From: Oscillospiraceae bacterium
GTDB lineage: Bacteria; Bacillota; Clostridia; Oscillospirales; SIG627
Direction of reading: 5' to 3'
Length of the DNA stretch: 64,000 nt
Assembly (NCBI GenBank): GCA_015065085.1
Contig: SVQW01000008.1
Location: forward strand, 39,675-103,674
Part shown: piece after piece, positions 36,313 to 45,251 of the stretch
Layout of the letters: the number at the start of each line of letters is the position of its first letter
Numbering within the stretch: the stretch's first letter is position 1
Position numbers and translations under genes: made by a program
The notes under the pieces: generated by a model
The model's database searches: none
Told to the model about the DNA's origin: nothing
Seen by the model: only the letters and a program-made list of their open reading frames with translations

Positions 36313-36523
36313 GTCAACTGAAATTATTTATTTTGTATGGGGTTGAAAAATGATAAGACAACCAAGAACAAGTCAATAGTGGCTCTTGATTGCTTATTTT
36401 GACCCAATCTGATAAGCGTACAAAATACAATAAGGAGGTTACTTAGCCGGGCAGTGATAATCACGCTCGGCTATTCGTCGTTGATAGAGAAAAAAGCATA
36501 CATTATGTGGAGATATATAGGAT
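36249..36523. other. Junction between GC-rich chromosome and A+T-richer island
   Basis: From 36249 the homology of the sugar transferase ends. The stretch contains repeated AGACAACC motifs (36267 region; inverse GGTTGTC about 36296; again about 36358) and a nested dyad (TAGCCG/CGGCTA at 36444-36473 around GTGA/TCAC), with no gene. Codon and base use change across it. These are the kinds of repeats seen at recombinase-bound element ends, but I cannot identify a recombinase site. AAGGAGG occurs at 36431-36437 without a following open frame. Confidence 0.5.
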
Positions 36524-37810
36524 ATGGATATTAAGCGTTTTGAAGATAAGATATGGCTCGCTACGCCTAAAATGCATGGCGAAGAACTGAAATATGTAAA
36601 AGAAGCACATGAAACCAACTGGATGTCCACGGTTGGAGAAAATATAAATGAAGTCGAGAAAATCGCCGCAGAAAAGGCGCAGATGAAATATGCAGTTGGT
36701 TTGTCTTGTTGTACTGCTGCACTTCATTTGGCAGTAAAGCACGCAGGCGAAACACTTTATGGGAAGCCTGCGGTTAGTCACGGAGCATTAGAGGGAAAAC
36801 GGGTTTTCTGTAGTGATATGACTTTCGATGCCACACTTAATCCTGTGGTTTATGAGGGCGGCATCCCCGTTTTTATTGACACGGAAGCGGAATCATGGAA
36901 TATGGACCCTGTGGCTCTTGAAAAAGCCTTTGAAATATATCCGGATGTGAAGCTGGTTGTTTCTGCGGAGCTGTATGGCTTTCCCGGACGTATGGATTTA
37001 ATTAAAGAAATCTGCGAGAAGCACGGAGCGTTGCTTGTTGAGGATGCCGCAGAAGCTATGGGTGCAACCATTCATGGCAAACAATGTGGTTCTTTCGGAG
37101 ACTATTCTGCGATCAGCTACAACGGCAATAAGATCATTACTGGTTCTTCGGGCGGTTGTCTGTTGACAAACGATATTGAAGTTGCAAACAAAGTTCGGAA
37201 GTGGTCAACGCAAGCGAGAGAAAACGCCCCTTGGTATCAGCATGAGGAAGTTGGCTATAACTACCGTATGAGCAATGTGATAGCAGGTGTTGTCCGTGGT
37301 CAGTATCCGTATTTGGAAGAACATATTGCAAGGAAAAAGGCGATTTACGAAAGATACAAGCAAGGCTTCAAGGATTTGCCTGTTCAGATGAATCCGATCT
37401 TGGACGGCACAGAACCTAACTATTGGTTGTCCGGCATGATCATTGACGAGAACGCCATGTGCAAGCAGGTCAGAAGTGATTGCGAAGCTCTTTATATCTC
37501 TGAACCCGGCAAGACTTGTCCGACAGAAATTTTGGAAACCCTCGCAAAGTACAATGCCGAGGGCAGACCGATCTGGAAGCCGATGCACGCTCAACCGCTT
37601 TACCGTTTGCACGGCTTTGTTACCCGTGAGGGAGACGGCAGAGCTAAAACAAATGCCTACATAAAGGGCGGGACACTTGGCAAAGATGGCAAGCCGCTTG
37701 ATATTGGCATGGATATTTTCCATCGTGGCTTGTGTTTGCCGAGTGATATTAACATGACAGCGGAGCAGCAAGATATTGTGATTGAGATTATTAAGTCTTG
37801 TTTTGCGTGA
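36524..37810 (+). CDS. DegT/DnrJ/EryC1 PLP aminotransferase, island copy
   Basis: 428 aa. Very similar along its length to the copy at 34630-35889, including SYNGNKIITGSSGG (PLP Lys), but with A/T-ending codons and a 9-residue insertion near the C-terminus (LGKDGKPLD). GGAGATATATAGG upstream gives a weak ribosome binding site. It probably aminates a UDP-4-keto-6-deoxy-hexosamine, with the NeuD/PglD-like acetyltransferase three genes on acetylating the product. Confidence 0.92.
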   Translation: MDIKRFEDKIWLATPKMHGEELKYVKEAHETNWMSTVGENINEVEKIAAEKAQMKYAVGLSCCTAALHLAVKHAGETLYGKPAVSHGALEGKRVFCSDMTFDATLNPVVYEGGIPVFIDTEAESWNMDPVALEKAFEIYPDVKLVVSAELYGFPGRMDLIKEICEKHGALLVEDAAEAMGATIHGKQCGSFGDYSAISYNGNKIITGSSGGCLLTNDIEVANKVRKWSTQARENAPWYQHEEVGYNYRMSNVIAGVVRGQYPYLEEHIARKKAIYERYKQGFKDLPVQMNPILDGTEPNYWLSGMIIDENAMCKQVRSDCEALYISEPGKTCPTEILETLAKYNAEGRPIWKPMHAQPLYRLHGFVTREGDGRAKTNAYIKGGTLGKDGKPLDIGMDIFHRGLCLPSDINMTAEQQDIVIEIIKSCFA

Positions 37811-37818
37811 GGTGTGGC

Positions 37819-38463
37819 ATGAAACATAAAAAGGGATTCTACGAAAAATTCATAAAGGTTCCGCAAGATGTTATATTAGCATCCGTTGCCCTTATCATTT
37901 TAAGTCCGATTCTTCTTATTTTGGCAATCTTGGTTCGGACAAAGCTGGGTAGTCCGGTTATCTTCAAGCAAGAGAGAGCAGGAAAAGACGGAAAGCCGTT
38001 CTACATGTACAAGTTCCGTTCTATGTCAGATGCAAGAGACGAAAACGGAGAATTGCTTCCAGATGAGCAGCGATTGGGGAAGTTTGGCAAAATTCTCAGA
38101 AGCACATCTTTGGATGAGCTGCCTTCACTTTGGAATGTGGTCAATACAAGCTGTTCACTATGCGGACCGAGAGCATTGTACTTGAAATATATACCTCGGT
38201 ATTCTGAACATCAAGCAAGACGCCTTGAAGTTCGTCCCGGAATTACCGGTCTTGCGCAGGTTAGCGGACGAAATGCGATCAGTTGGGAAGATAAGTTCAA
38301 CTATGATGTTCAGTATGTCGATAACATTACATTTCTTGGGGATTGGAAGATCATGTTTCGTACCGTAGGAAAGGTGTTGAAACGTGAGGGCATCTCCTCT
38401 GCTACATCAGTTACAATGGAAGAATTTATGGGGTGCGAGCAGGAGATGGTAAGCCATGAGTAA
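37819..38463 (+). CDS. Initiating sugar-phosphate transferase (PglC-like)
   Basis: 214 aa from ATG 37819 (GAGGTGTGGC upstream). One membrane-associated N-terminal helix, YKFRSMSDARDENGELLPDEQRLGKFG, STSLDELPSLWNV with the catalytic Asp-Glu pair, and VRPGITGLAQVSGRN. It moves a sugar-1-phosphate from a UDP-sugar to undecaprenyl phosphate and so starts the repeat unit. The usual KGDMSLVGPRP is changed to VNTSCSLCGPRA. The gene overlaps the acetyltransferase by 8 bases. Confidence 0.92.
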   Translation: MKHKKGFYEKFIKVPQDVILASVALIILSPILLILAILVRTKLGSPVIFKQERAGKDGKPFYMYKFRSMSDARDENGELLPDEQRLGKFGKILRSTSLDELPSLWNVVNTSCSLCGPRALYLKYIPRYSEHQARRLEVRPGITGLAQVSGRNAISWEDKFNYDVQYVDNITFLGDWKIMFRTVGKVLKREGISSATSVTMEEFMGCEQEMVSHE

Positions 38464-39118
38464 ACAGCTTGTAATCATTGGGGCAAGCGGTCATGGGAAA
38501 GTGATTGCTGATATTGCAGAAAAAAACGGATATACGGAAATTCAATTTTTGGATGATAACAAAGAGGTTAAGACTTGCGGCAAGTACCCTGTGGTTGGAA
38601 CAAGCGATGATGTTATGAAATACTTCAGCGATGATTTTATTGTGGGAATAGGAAACGCAGAGATTCGCAAAAGAATACAAGAGAAACTGATTGCGAATGG
38701 ACTTCATGTTGTTACGCTGATTCATCCTAAAGCGGTAGTTGCACCCGATGTCTCTTTAGGAGCAGGCTCGGTTGTGATGGCTGGTGCTGTTATCAATCCC
38801 GGAACTTCGATTGGATACGGCTGTATCATCAATACAAGTGCAACTGTTGACCATGATAATATCATCTCTGATTACGTTCATGTGTCGGTGGGAAGTCATC
38901 TTGCTGGAACAGTGAGTGTTGGAACAGGTACTTGGATAGGAGCCGGGGCAATCGTTAGCAATAATATCAGCATTTGCGAAAACTGTATGGTTGGAGCAGG
39001 TGCGGTAGTAGTCGATAATTTAACGGAACCCGATACATACATCGGTGTTCCCGCAAGGAGAATGTGTATGAAAAATAAATTGAAAAATTCGGGGGGGGGT
39101 ACTCCTCCTAACAGATAA
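38456..39118 (+). CDS. PglD/NeuD-like sugar O/N-acetyltransferase
   Basis: 220 aa. N-terminal Rossmann-like PglD_N domain (LVIIGASGHGKVIADIAEKNGY), then hexapeptide repeats forming a left-handed beta helix (about 90-205), with the catalytic His in ATVDHDN. Acetylates the amino sugar made by the DegT enzyme, most likely a diacetylbacillosamine-type precursor (inference from gene set). The 3' end holds a run of nine G at 39091-39099, after which only TPPNR remains; a one-base loss would extend the frame to a stop overlapping the next start. Confidence 0.9.
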   Translation: MSKQLVIIGASGHGKVIADIAEKNGYTEIQFLDDNKEVKTCGKYPVVGTSDDVMKYFSDDFIVGIGNAEIRKRIQEKLIANGLHVVTLIHPKAVVAPDVSLGAGSVVMAGAVINPGTSIGYGCIINTSATVDHDNIISDYVHVSVGSHLAGTVSVGTGTWIGAGAIVSNNISICENCMVGAGAVVVDNLTEPDTYIGVPARRMCMKNKLKNSGGGTPPNR

Positions 39119-39175
39119 AAATATTTTAGGTATGCTATGCCCTGTTGCAACTGATCATTTGGTATGGAGGGCGGC

Positions 39176-40150
39176 ATGACGAAGATATTGTTTACAAGTG
39201 TCGGACGGCGTGTGGAACTGATCCAGGCTTTTCGCAAATCTGCCGATGAATTGCAAATTGAATTGGTGATTATCGGGGCGGACATTACGGCTGATGCTCC
39301 TGCGTTGTATTTCTGCGATGAAACACAGATCGTTTGCAGAATTAAAGATAGTAACTATATTCCACAACTTCTTGCTATTTGCGAGAGTGAAAAAGTGGAT
39401 TGCTTAATACCAACCATTGATACAGACCTTTTGTTGCTTGCGGAGAATAAGAAACGATTTGAAGCAGTTGGCACAAAGGTGCTGGTTTCTGCGGTGGATA
39501 AGGTACAACTGTGTAGAGATAAGAACTATACGGCGGACTACTTTGTTTCCCTTGGGTTGAAATCTCCTCTGCCTATGAACAACGTAGAAAAATATGAGGA
39601 AGCAATGGCGAAGGGTGAGGTATCTTTCCCTGCCTTCATTAAACCGAAGGATGGTAGCTCCAGCATAAATGCCTATAAGGTTGAAAACCTTGATGATTTG
39701 AAACTCTATGCGGAAAAGATTGAAGATTATATCATTCAGCCGTTCATTAGCGGAAGAGAATATACCATTGACATTTTCTGCGATTATGAGGGCAATCCCG
39801 TGTATATTACGCCAAGAGAAAGGCTTGCGGTTCGTTCCGGAGAGGTTCTAAAAACTAGAATCACGCAGGATGAAACAATGATTGCCGAAATGTCGAAGCT
39901 GATAGCAGATTACAAACCTTGCGGTCAGATCACGGTGCAGCTCATCCAGGATGAAAAGACGGGTGATAACTATTACATAGAGATCAATCCTCGTTTTGGT
40001 GGTGGTGCGCCATTGAGCATAAAAGCAGGTGCGGATAGTGCTAAAGCGGTACTCAAAATGCTGAATGGTGAGAAACTGACATATCAAGATAAAGCGGCGA
40101 GAGACGGTGCTGTTTACAGTAGATTTGACCAAAGTGTGAGGATTAAGTAA
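39176..40150 (+). CDS. ATP-grasp carboxylate-amine ligase-like protein
   Basis: 324 aa from ATG 39176 (TGGAGGGCGGC upstream). An N-terminal Rossmann-like part (ILFTSVGRRVELIQAF) resembles CarB-like stand-alone ATP-grasp proteins. FPAFIKPKDGSSSINAY and IEINPRFGGGAPLSI are the ATP- and Mg-binding parts. Such genes are frequent in capsule clusters and may add an amino acid or other amide to a sugar acid. Substrate unknown. Confidence 0.85.
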   Translation: MTKILFTSVGRRVELIQAFRKSADELQIELVIIGADITADAPALYFCDETQIVCRIKDSNYIPQLLAICESEKVDCLIPTIDTDLLLLAENKKRFEAVGTKVLVSAVDKVQLCRDKNYTADYFVSLGLKSPLPMNNVEKYEEAMAKGEVSFPAFIKPKDGSSSINAYKVENLDDLKLYAEKIEDYIIQPFISGREYTIDIFCDYEGNPVYITPRERLAVRSGEVLKTRITQDETMIAEMSKLIADYKPCGQITVQLIQDEKTGDNYYIEINPRFGGGAPLSIKAGADSAKAVLKMLNGEKLTYQDKAARDGAVYSRFDQSVRIK

Positions 40151-41028
40151 TGAAGCACGCTTATCTTATTACAGCCAACGCCAATTGGAATATTATTCGA
40201 ATGTGCCTACAGATGCTCGATCAAAACGGAACGGACTTCTTCTTGCTCATTGATCGTAAAATCAAATCTCCTTTGAAGGAATTGATGAATATAAAACTTT
40301 CTAAATCCCAACTGATTGAATTACCACGCATGGAGATAAATTGGGGGGGGTACAGTCAAATACAGGCAGAAATAAATCTATTGCGAACTGCTATTAAGGG
40401 GAACTATGATTATTATCACTTTCTGCAAGGCAGTGATTTACCGATCAAAAGCAAAGAAGAGATAAATTGTTTTTTTGAGAAGAATCGTGGAACGGAATTC
40501 ATTCAATTTACTCCTAGTCAGTACGAATTTGCTAAATGGAAATGCTGTTATTATCATATTCTGGTTGAAAATCGTTTTTACAGAAATTGCAAATTAATGA
40601 GAGGCATCAACCATGTTGCAGTGGCGATTCAGCGGAAATTGAATTTGCAAAGAAAACAGCCGAAATTATTTCATGGTTCTGCATTATTTTCGATTACACA
40701 TGACTGTGCAACATACATTCTGCAGGAAGAAGCTGTGATTAAAGGAACATTTTCAAGAACGTGTGCGGCTGATGAAGTATTTCTTCAAACAATGATTATG
40801 CAATCTCCGTTTGCAGATAAAATTTTTCATTTTGAATCTGCTGATGGACATGCTCGTTACATAGATTGGGAACACAGAAATGGTAATTCACCTAAAACTT
40901 TAACTGAAGATGATTTTCAGTTGTTAATGGAATTGCCGGAACAATATTGCTTTGCGAGAAAAATAACAGATTCCAATATCGGGCTTGCAGAAAAAATTGC
41001 AAACGAGCTAAAGGATAGAGAGGTATAA
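40150..41028 (+). CDS. GT14-like (core-2/I-branching type) glycosyltransferase
   Basis: 292 aa, stop-start overlap with the preceding gene. HAYLITANANWNIIRMCLQMLDQNGTDFFLLIDRK, WGGYSQIQAEINLLRTAIKGNYDYYHFLQGSDLPIKS and the Cys-rich mid part fit bacterial GT14 members related to core-2/I-branching N-acetylglucosaminyltransferases. The conserved Trp-Gly-Gly (65-67) is encoded by TGG GGG GGG, giving eight G at 40343-40350. GGG is otherwise little used in this A+T-rich stretch, and a slip here would cut the protein early. Confidence 0.85.
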   Translation: MKHAYLITANANWNIIRMCLQMLDQNGTDFFLLIDRKIKSPLKELMNIKLSKSQLIELPRMEINWGGYSQIQAEINLLRTAIKGNYDYYHFLQGSDLPIKSKEEINCFFEKNRGTEFIQFTPSQYEFAKWKCCYYHILVENRFYRNCKLMRGINHVAVAIQRKLNLQRKQPKLFHGSALFSITHDCATYILQEEAVIKGTFSRTCAADEVFLQTMIMQSPFADKIFHFESADGHARYIDWEHRNGNSPKTLTEDDFQLLMELPEQYCFARKITDSNIGLAEKIANELKDREV

Positions 41029-41031
41029 ACA

Positions 41032-41661
41032 ATGATTACAGTAACATCCATAACCGAAGTGAGTAATCATCTGCAAGGCTTGAAAGCCGTAATTTTCGAT
41101 TTGGATGATACTTTATATAGCGAAAAAGAATATGTCAGAAGCGGCTACCGTGCTATTGCGGCGATCCTTCCACAAGTAGAACGAATGGAAGAAAAACTGT
41201 GGCAGGCATTTGAGCAAAAGAAATCTGCCATAGATGAGGTGTTAAGAGCAGAAGGATTATACACTGAAGAATTGAAGCAACAATGTCTCTCTGTGTATCG
41301 CTTCCATCAGCCGAATATTCATTTCTACAATGGAACAAAGGAACTTCTTATTCAACTTCGTTCCGACGGTTACAAGCTGGGAATTATCACAGATGGCAGA
41401 CCCGAAGGACAGAGGGCAAAAATTAAAGCTCTTGGACTTGATGAACTTGTTGATTGCATCATTGTTACGGATGAACTTGGCGGTATTGAATTCAGAAAAC
41501 CGTGCATTATGGCGTTTGAACAGATGCAGAGAACAATGGATGTACCATTTAAAAAAATGGTTTATGTAGGCGATAACACGAAGAAAGACTTCATGGCTCC
41601 GGAAAAACTGGGAATGAGAAGTCTATGGTTTAATAATGATAATGGTATCTATTGCGAATAA
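41032..41661 (+). CDS. HAD-superfamily hydrolase
   Basis: 209 aa. IFDLDDTLYSE is HAD motif I with the nucleophile Asp; ITDGRPEG motif II; KPCIM motif III Lys; VGDNTKKDF motif IV. A helical cap lies between motif I and II. Phosphatase for a sugar or polyol phosphate in the glycan pathway is plausible; the exact substrate is not known. It starts three bases after the GT14 gene. Confidence 0.88.
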   Translation: MITVTSITEVSNHLQGLKAVIFDLDDTLYSEKEYVRSGYRAIAAILPQVERMEEKLWQAFEQKKSAIDEVLRAEGLYTEELKQQCLSVYRFHQPNIHFYNGTKELLIQLRSDGYKLGIITDGRPEGQRAKIKALGLDELVDCIIVTDELGGIEFRKPCIMAFEQMQRTMDVPFKKMVYVGDNTKKDFMAPEKLGMRSLWFNNDNGIYCE

Positions 41662-41723
41662 GAAAATAGATATATCCCAATATTGAGGTATTATGGTGTA
41701 CCTCCGTTGAGTGAGAAAGGGTA

Positions 41724-42941
41724 ATGAAAATGAATGTTCTGTTCTTAACTTTATTGAGTTTTGATTCGCTTCAAGAGCGATCAATATACACCGATCTGCT
41801 TCGGGAGTTCGTGAAGAACGGACATTATGTTTATGCGATCTCTCCGACAGAAAAAAGACACAACCGAGAAACACATTTGATTAAAGAGGATAATGCAACA
41901 ATTCTTCGCCTTCAAATCGGCAACACACAGAAGACTAATATCATCGAGAAAGGCGTTTCGACGGTGATGATAGAGCCGACTTTTAAGAAAGCAATAAAAA
42001 AGTATTTTTCAAATGTGAGATTTGATTTGGTTTTATACTCTACTCCCCCAATTACACTTGTGTCAGCGATTGAGTACGTGAAAAAAAGGGATGGTGCAAA
42101 AACATACTTGTTGCTGAAAGACATTTTTCCTCAAAATGCGGTCGATATGTGTATGCTGAGCAAGACTGGTATAAAAGGATTGTTATACAAACATTTTAGA
42201 AAGCAAGAAAAAAAGTTGTATTCAATTTCAGATCGCATTGGCTGTATGAGCCAAGCGAATGTTGATTATGTAATAAACCATAATTCGGAAGTTGATCCTA
42301 AAATTGTGGAGATTTGTCCGAATTGTGTTGAGCCGCTTGATATGAGTGCTATGACGGAAATTAGAAATGGGATGCGTCAGAAATATGGATTGCCGCTTGA
42401 CAAAAAAATATATGTATATGGAGGTAATCTTGGAAAGCCGCAAGGAATTTCTTTCGTCATTGATTGCTTGAGGAGTCAGATGAACAATACTGATGCCTAC
42501 TTCCTAATCGTGGGTGATGGTACGGAGTTTAACAAGTTGGAAGGCTTTATCAATGATGAGAAGCCTAAAAATATGAAACTCATGAAGAGATTGCCCAAAG
42601 AAGATTATGATCGTATGGTAGCTGCGTGTGATATTGGATTGATTTTTCTGGATCACCGATTTACGATTCCAAATTTCCCAAGCAGACTGCTTTCCTATAT
42701 GCAGGCAAAGCTGCCTGTCTTGTGTGTAACGGATTCAAGTACCGATATAGGAAAGGTTGTTGTTGAAAATAATTTCGGATGGTACTGTAGGAGCGATGAT
42801 ATTGATGCGTTTAATAGAGCAATCATTGATTCTAGTGAATCGAATCTCGATGAAATGGGTTGTCAATCATGGAGTTGTCTAAATAACCTGTATAGTGTTT
42901 CAAGGGGTTATAAAATAATCGAAAGTGTTTGGGAGAAATGA
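41724..42941 (+). CDS. Glycosyltransferase family 4, WbuB-like
   Basis: 405 aa. GT-B fold: N-terminal acceptor domain (VLYSTPPITLVSAIEYVKKRDGAKTYLLLKDIFPQNAVDM), C-terminal donor domain (IYVYGGNLGKPQGISFV, FPSRLLSYMQAKLPVLCVTDSSTDIGKVV). The DxxPP-like TPPI and DIFPQ motifs recall WbuB-type transferases that often add L-FucNAc, which fits the CapEFG genes downstream; specificity is inference. GAAAGGGTA precedes the ATG. Confidence 0.88.
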   Translation: MKMNVLFLTLLSFDSLQERSIYTDLLREFVKNGHYVYAISPTEKRHNRETHLIKEDNATILRLQIGNTQKTNIIEKGVSTVMIEPTFKKAIKKYFSNVRFDLVLYSTPPITLVSAIEYVKKRDGAKTYLLLKDIFPQNAVDMCMLSKTGIKGLLYKHFRKQEKKLYSISDRIGCMSQANVDYVINHNSEVDPKIVEICPNCVEPLDMSAMTEIRNGMRQKYGLPLDKKIYVYGGNLGKPQGISFVIDCLRSQMNNTDAYFLIVGDGTEFNKLEGFINDEKPKNMKLMKRLPKEDYDRMVAACDIGLIFLDHRFTIPNFPSRLLSYMQAKLPVLCVTDSSTDIGKVVVENNFGWYCRSDDIDAFNRAIIDSSESNLDEMGCQSWSCLNNLYSVSRGYKIIESVWEK

Positions 42942-42942
42942 A

Positions 42943-44058
42943 ATGAAAATATTGATGATAATGGCTGGCTTCTTTCCAGGGAAAAAATATGGAGGTCCTC
43001 CAGTCAGCGTAGATAATTTTTGCACTTTAATGAGTGATTGTGAGTGTTATATTGTAACCACAAACCATGATCTTGGAGAAAATTCAACTTACAAAAATAT
43101 TCATAGCGGGTGGAACGATAGAGGAAATTGTAAAGTTTGTTATCTGTCAGATTCGGAATACCAAAAAGAATCTTTTGATAGGATTATATCGGAAGTTCAA
43201 CCGGACTTCATGTATTTGCAGGGGTTGTTTCAGCAGTGTATCATTCCGTGCTTGGCATTAGCAAAAAAACACCGAATCAGAGTTTTACTTGCTCCACGGG
43301 GGGAGTTGTGCGCTGGTGCATTTAGAAAGAAATATAAAAAAGTTCCGTATATTTTTTGTCTGAGAATATTGGGTTTAGTGGATAACATTGTGTTTCAGTC
43401 AACGAGTGATGAAGAGACAGAATCTATTCAAAAGTGGTTAAATGTGCCGAGCGATAGGATATTCCAAATATCTAATGTACCTTCAATACCCAAGTGTTCT
43501 TATCCGGCAACGAACAAAGAAACAGGTCGTGCAAGATTTGTTTTTCTATCAAGGATTGTAGAAAAAAAGAATCTACTTGTTGCCTTATCAGCACTTAAGA
43601 ATGTAAGTGGTGACGTTGTATTTGATATTTATGGTCCGATAGAGGATGAAAAATACTGGGCGAGTTGTCAGCGGATAATAGCAGAAATGCCAATAAACAT
43701 TAAAGTAAAATACTGCGGATTAGTAGAACACGATAATGTACACGAGGTATTTAGCCAATATGATGCCTTTGTGTTCCCAACACACAGTGAAAACTTTGGT
43801 CATGTAATAGCCGAAGCACTTTCGGTGGGGACATATGCGATCATCAGTGACCAGACTCCATTTACGGATGTTGAAAATTATGCTTGCGGAAAAGCTATAT
43901 CGTTGGAACGGCTTGGTGACTTTTCTGTTGCAATGCAAGCTGTGATAGATTGGGATCAGAGACAAGGTTGTTCACAAAGAGAAAATGCAAAGCAATATAT
44001 GCAGAACAAATTGAATTTGCAGCAGTTAAAGGGGCAGTACAGCAATATTTTTAACTGA
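42943..44058 (+). CDS. Glycosyltransferase family 4
   Basis: 371 aa from ATG 42943, one base after the previous stop. MIMAGFFPGKKYGGPPVSV (N-terminal glycine-rich loop), LLAPRGELCAGAF, RFVFLSRIVEKKNLLVAL and the EX7E-type donor-binding part SENFGHVIAEALSVGTYAIISDQTPF. Transfers a sugar to the growing lipid-linked repeat; sugar unknown. Confidence 0.92.
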   Translation: MKILMIMAGFFPGKKYGGPPVSVDNFCTLMSDCECYIVTTNHDLGENSTYKNIHSGWNDRGNCKVCYLSDSEYQKESFDRIISEVQPDFMYLQGLFQQCIIPCLALAKKHRIRVLLAPRGELCAGAFRKKYKKVPYIFCLRILGLVDNIVFQSTSDEETESIQKWLNVPSDRIFQISNVPSIPKCSYPATNKETGRARFVFLSRIVEKKNLLVALSALKNVSGDVVFDIYGPIEDEKYWASCQRIIAEMPINIKVKYCGLVEHDNVHEVFSQYDAFVFPTHSENFGHVIAEALSVGTYAIISDQTPFTDVENYACGKAISLERLGDFSVAMQAVIDWDQRQGCSQRENAKQYMQNKLNLQQLKGQYSNIFN

Positions 44059-44071
44059 GTAGGAGTAAGCA

Positions 44072-45250
44072 ATGGAAAGTATAAAATATATTGTTTCATA
44101 TGATGTGCAAAGCAATCATGAAGAAAATAGAGTGAATGTTTTAGCATCATCAAACAAAATAGACTATATAGTTACCGTGTTAAATGATCTTGGGTATAAA
44201 GTTGATTTGATATCAACAAGCCAAACATTAAACAAAAAATGTTACCTAGGCAAAGAGATACAAATAGGTGAAAATATATTGCATTTATTTCCTACAACAT
44301 GGAGAGGTGGGTTGTTGTTCAAGTGCCTTAATGCGGTAATAATGCGATTGAACATATGGTGGTATCTGAGGAATAATGTTTCTTATGGTGAAAAAGTCAT
44401 CATTTATCACTCTGCAGGAAACATGTGGATTATGAAATACCTAAAGAAACGCAAAAAGGCATATGTGATCGAAGAAGTTGAAGAAATTTACGGTGAAATA
44501 TTTCAAAACAAAAAACTGGCAGAAAAGGAAAAAAGAAGCCTACAGATTGCTGATGCGTATATTTATCCAACAATGTTGTTGGATCGGATTGTAAATAGTG
44601 GCAAAAAACCGAGTTTAGTTGTTCATGGAGCTTATGTCAATACAGAATATAATCGACAAGCACAAGAGGGACGAGTAACTGAAAATGATGAAGCTATTTT
44701 TGAGAATGGTAAATATCATATTGGTTATACCGGTATACTCGACCCCCAGAAAGGTTGTCTGTCGATTATAAAGGCAGCTGAGTATTTGAGCAAAGACTAT
44801 CACGTGCATATTTTGGGGTTCGGCTCTGAAAATGATGTTAACCTTTTGAACGATTGTATCATAGAAACAAGTAAAAAGACAAAGTGTACTATTACTTTCG
44901 ATGGAATACGGAGAGGAGCTGCGTATGAACATTATTTGAGCAAGCTAGACATCGGGATATGTCCCGTTGATTCACAAAAAGATTTCATATTAACGCAATT
45001 TCCGTCAAAAGTGATTTCTTATATGGTGAATGGACTTCCGGTGCTTTGTTCGGATATTGAGACTGTCAAGACATCAGATGTGGCTGAGGCTGTTAGATTT
45101 TATTCTGGAGATAATCCGCAAGATATTGCTAAAGCCATTGTTGATGCAAGAACCCAAATGGAGCATGTAGATGCTTACAAGATTATAGAAGACTGCCATG
45201 ATAAATTTGTAAAAGAAATCGGAGTGTTACTCCAAGGAGGAAATCAATAA
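44072..45250 (+). CDS. Glycosyltransferase, GT-B type
   Basis: 392 aa. The C-terminal half shows the GT4 pattern: HIGYTGILDPQKGCLSIIKAAEYL, VHILGFGSENDV, TFDGIRRGAAYEHYLSKLDIGICPV, PSKVISYMVNGLPVLCSDIETV. The N-terminal half is divergent. AGGAGTAAGCA precedes the ATG. Specificity unknown. Confidence 0.85.
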   Translation: MESIKYIVSYDVQSNHEENRVNVLASSNKIDYIVTVLNDLGYKVDLISTSQTLNKKCYLGKEIQIGENILHLFPTTWRGGLLFKCLNAVIMRLNIWWYLRNNVSYGEKVIIYHSAGNMWIMKYLKKRKKAYVIEEVEEIYGEIFQNKKLAEKEKRSLQIADAYIYPTMLLDRIVNSGKKPSLVVHGAYVNTEYNRQAQEGRVTENDEAIFENGKYHIGYTGILDPQKGCLSIIKAAEYLSKDYHVHILGFGSENDVNLLNDCIIETSKKTKCTITFDGIRRGAAYEHYLSKLDIGICPVDSQKDFILTQFPSKVISYMVNGLPVLCSDIETVKTSDVAEAVRFYSGDNPQDIAKAIVDARTQMEHVDAYKIIEDCHDKFVKEIGVLLQGGNQ

Positions 45251-45251
45251 T

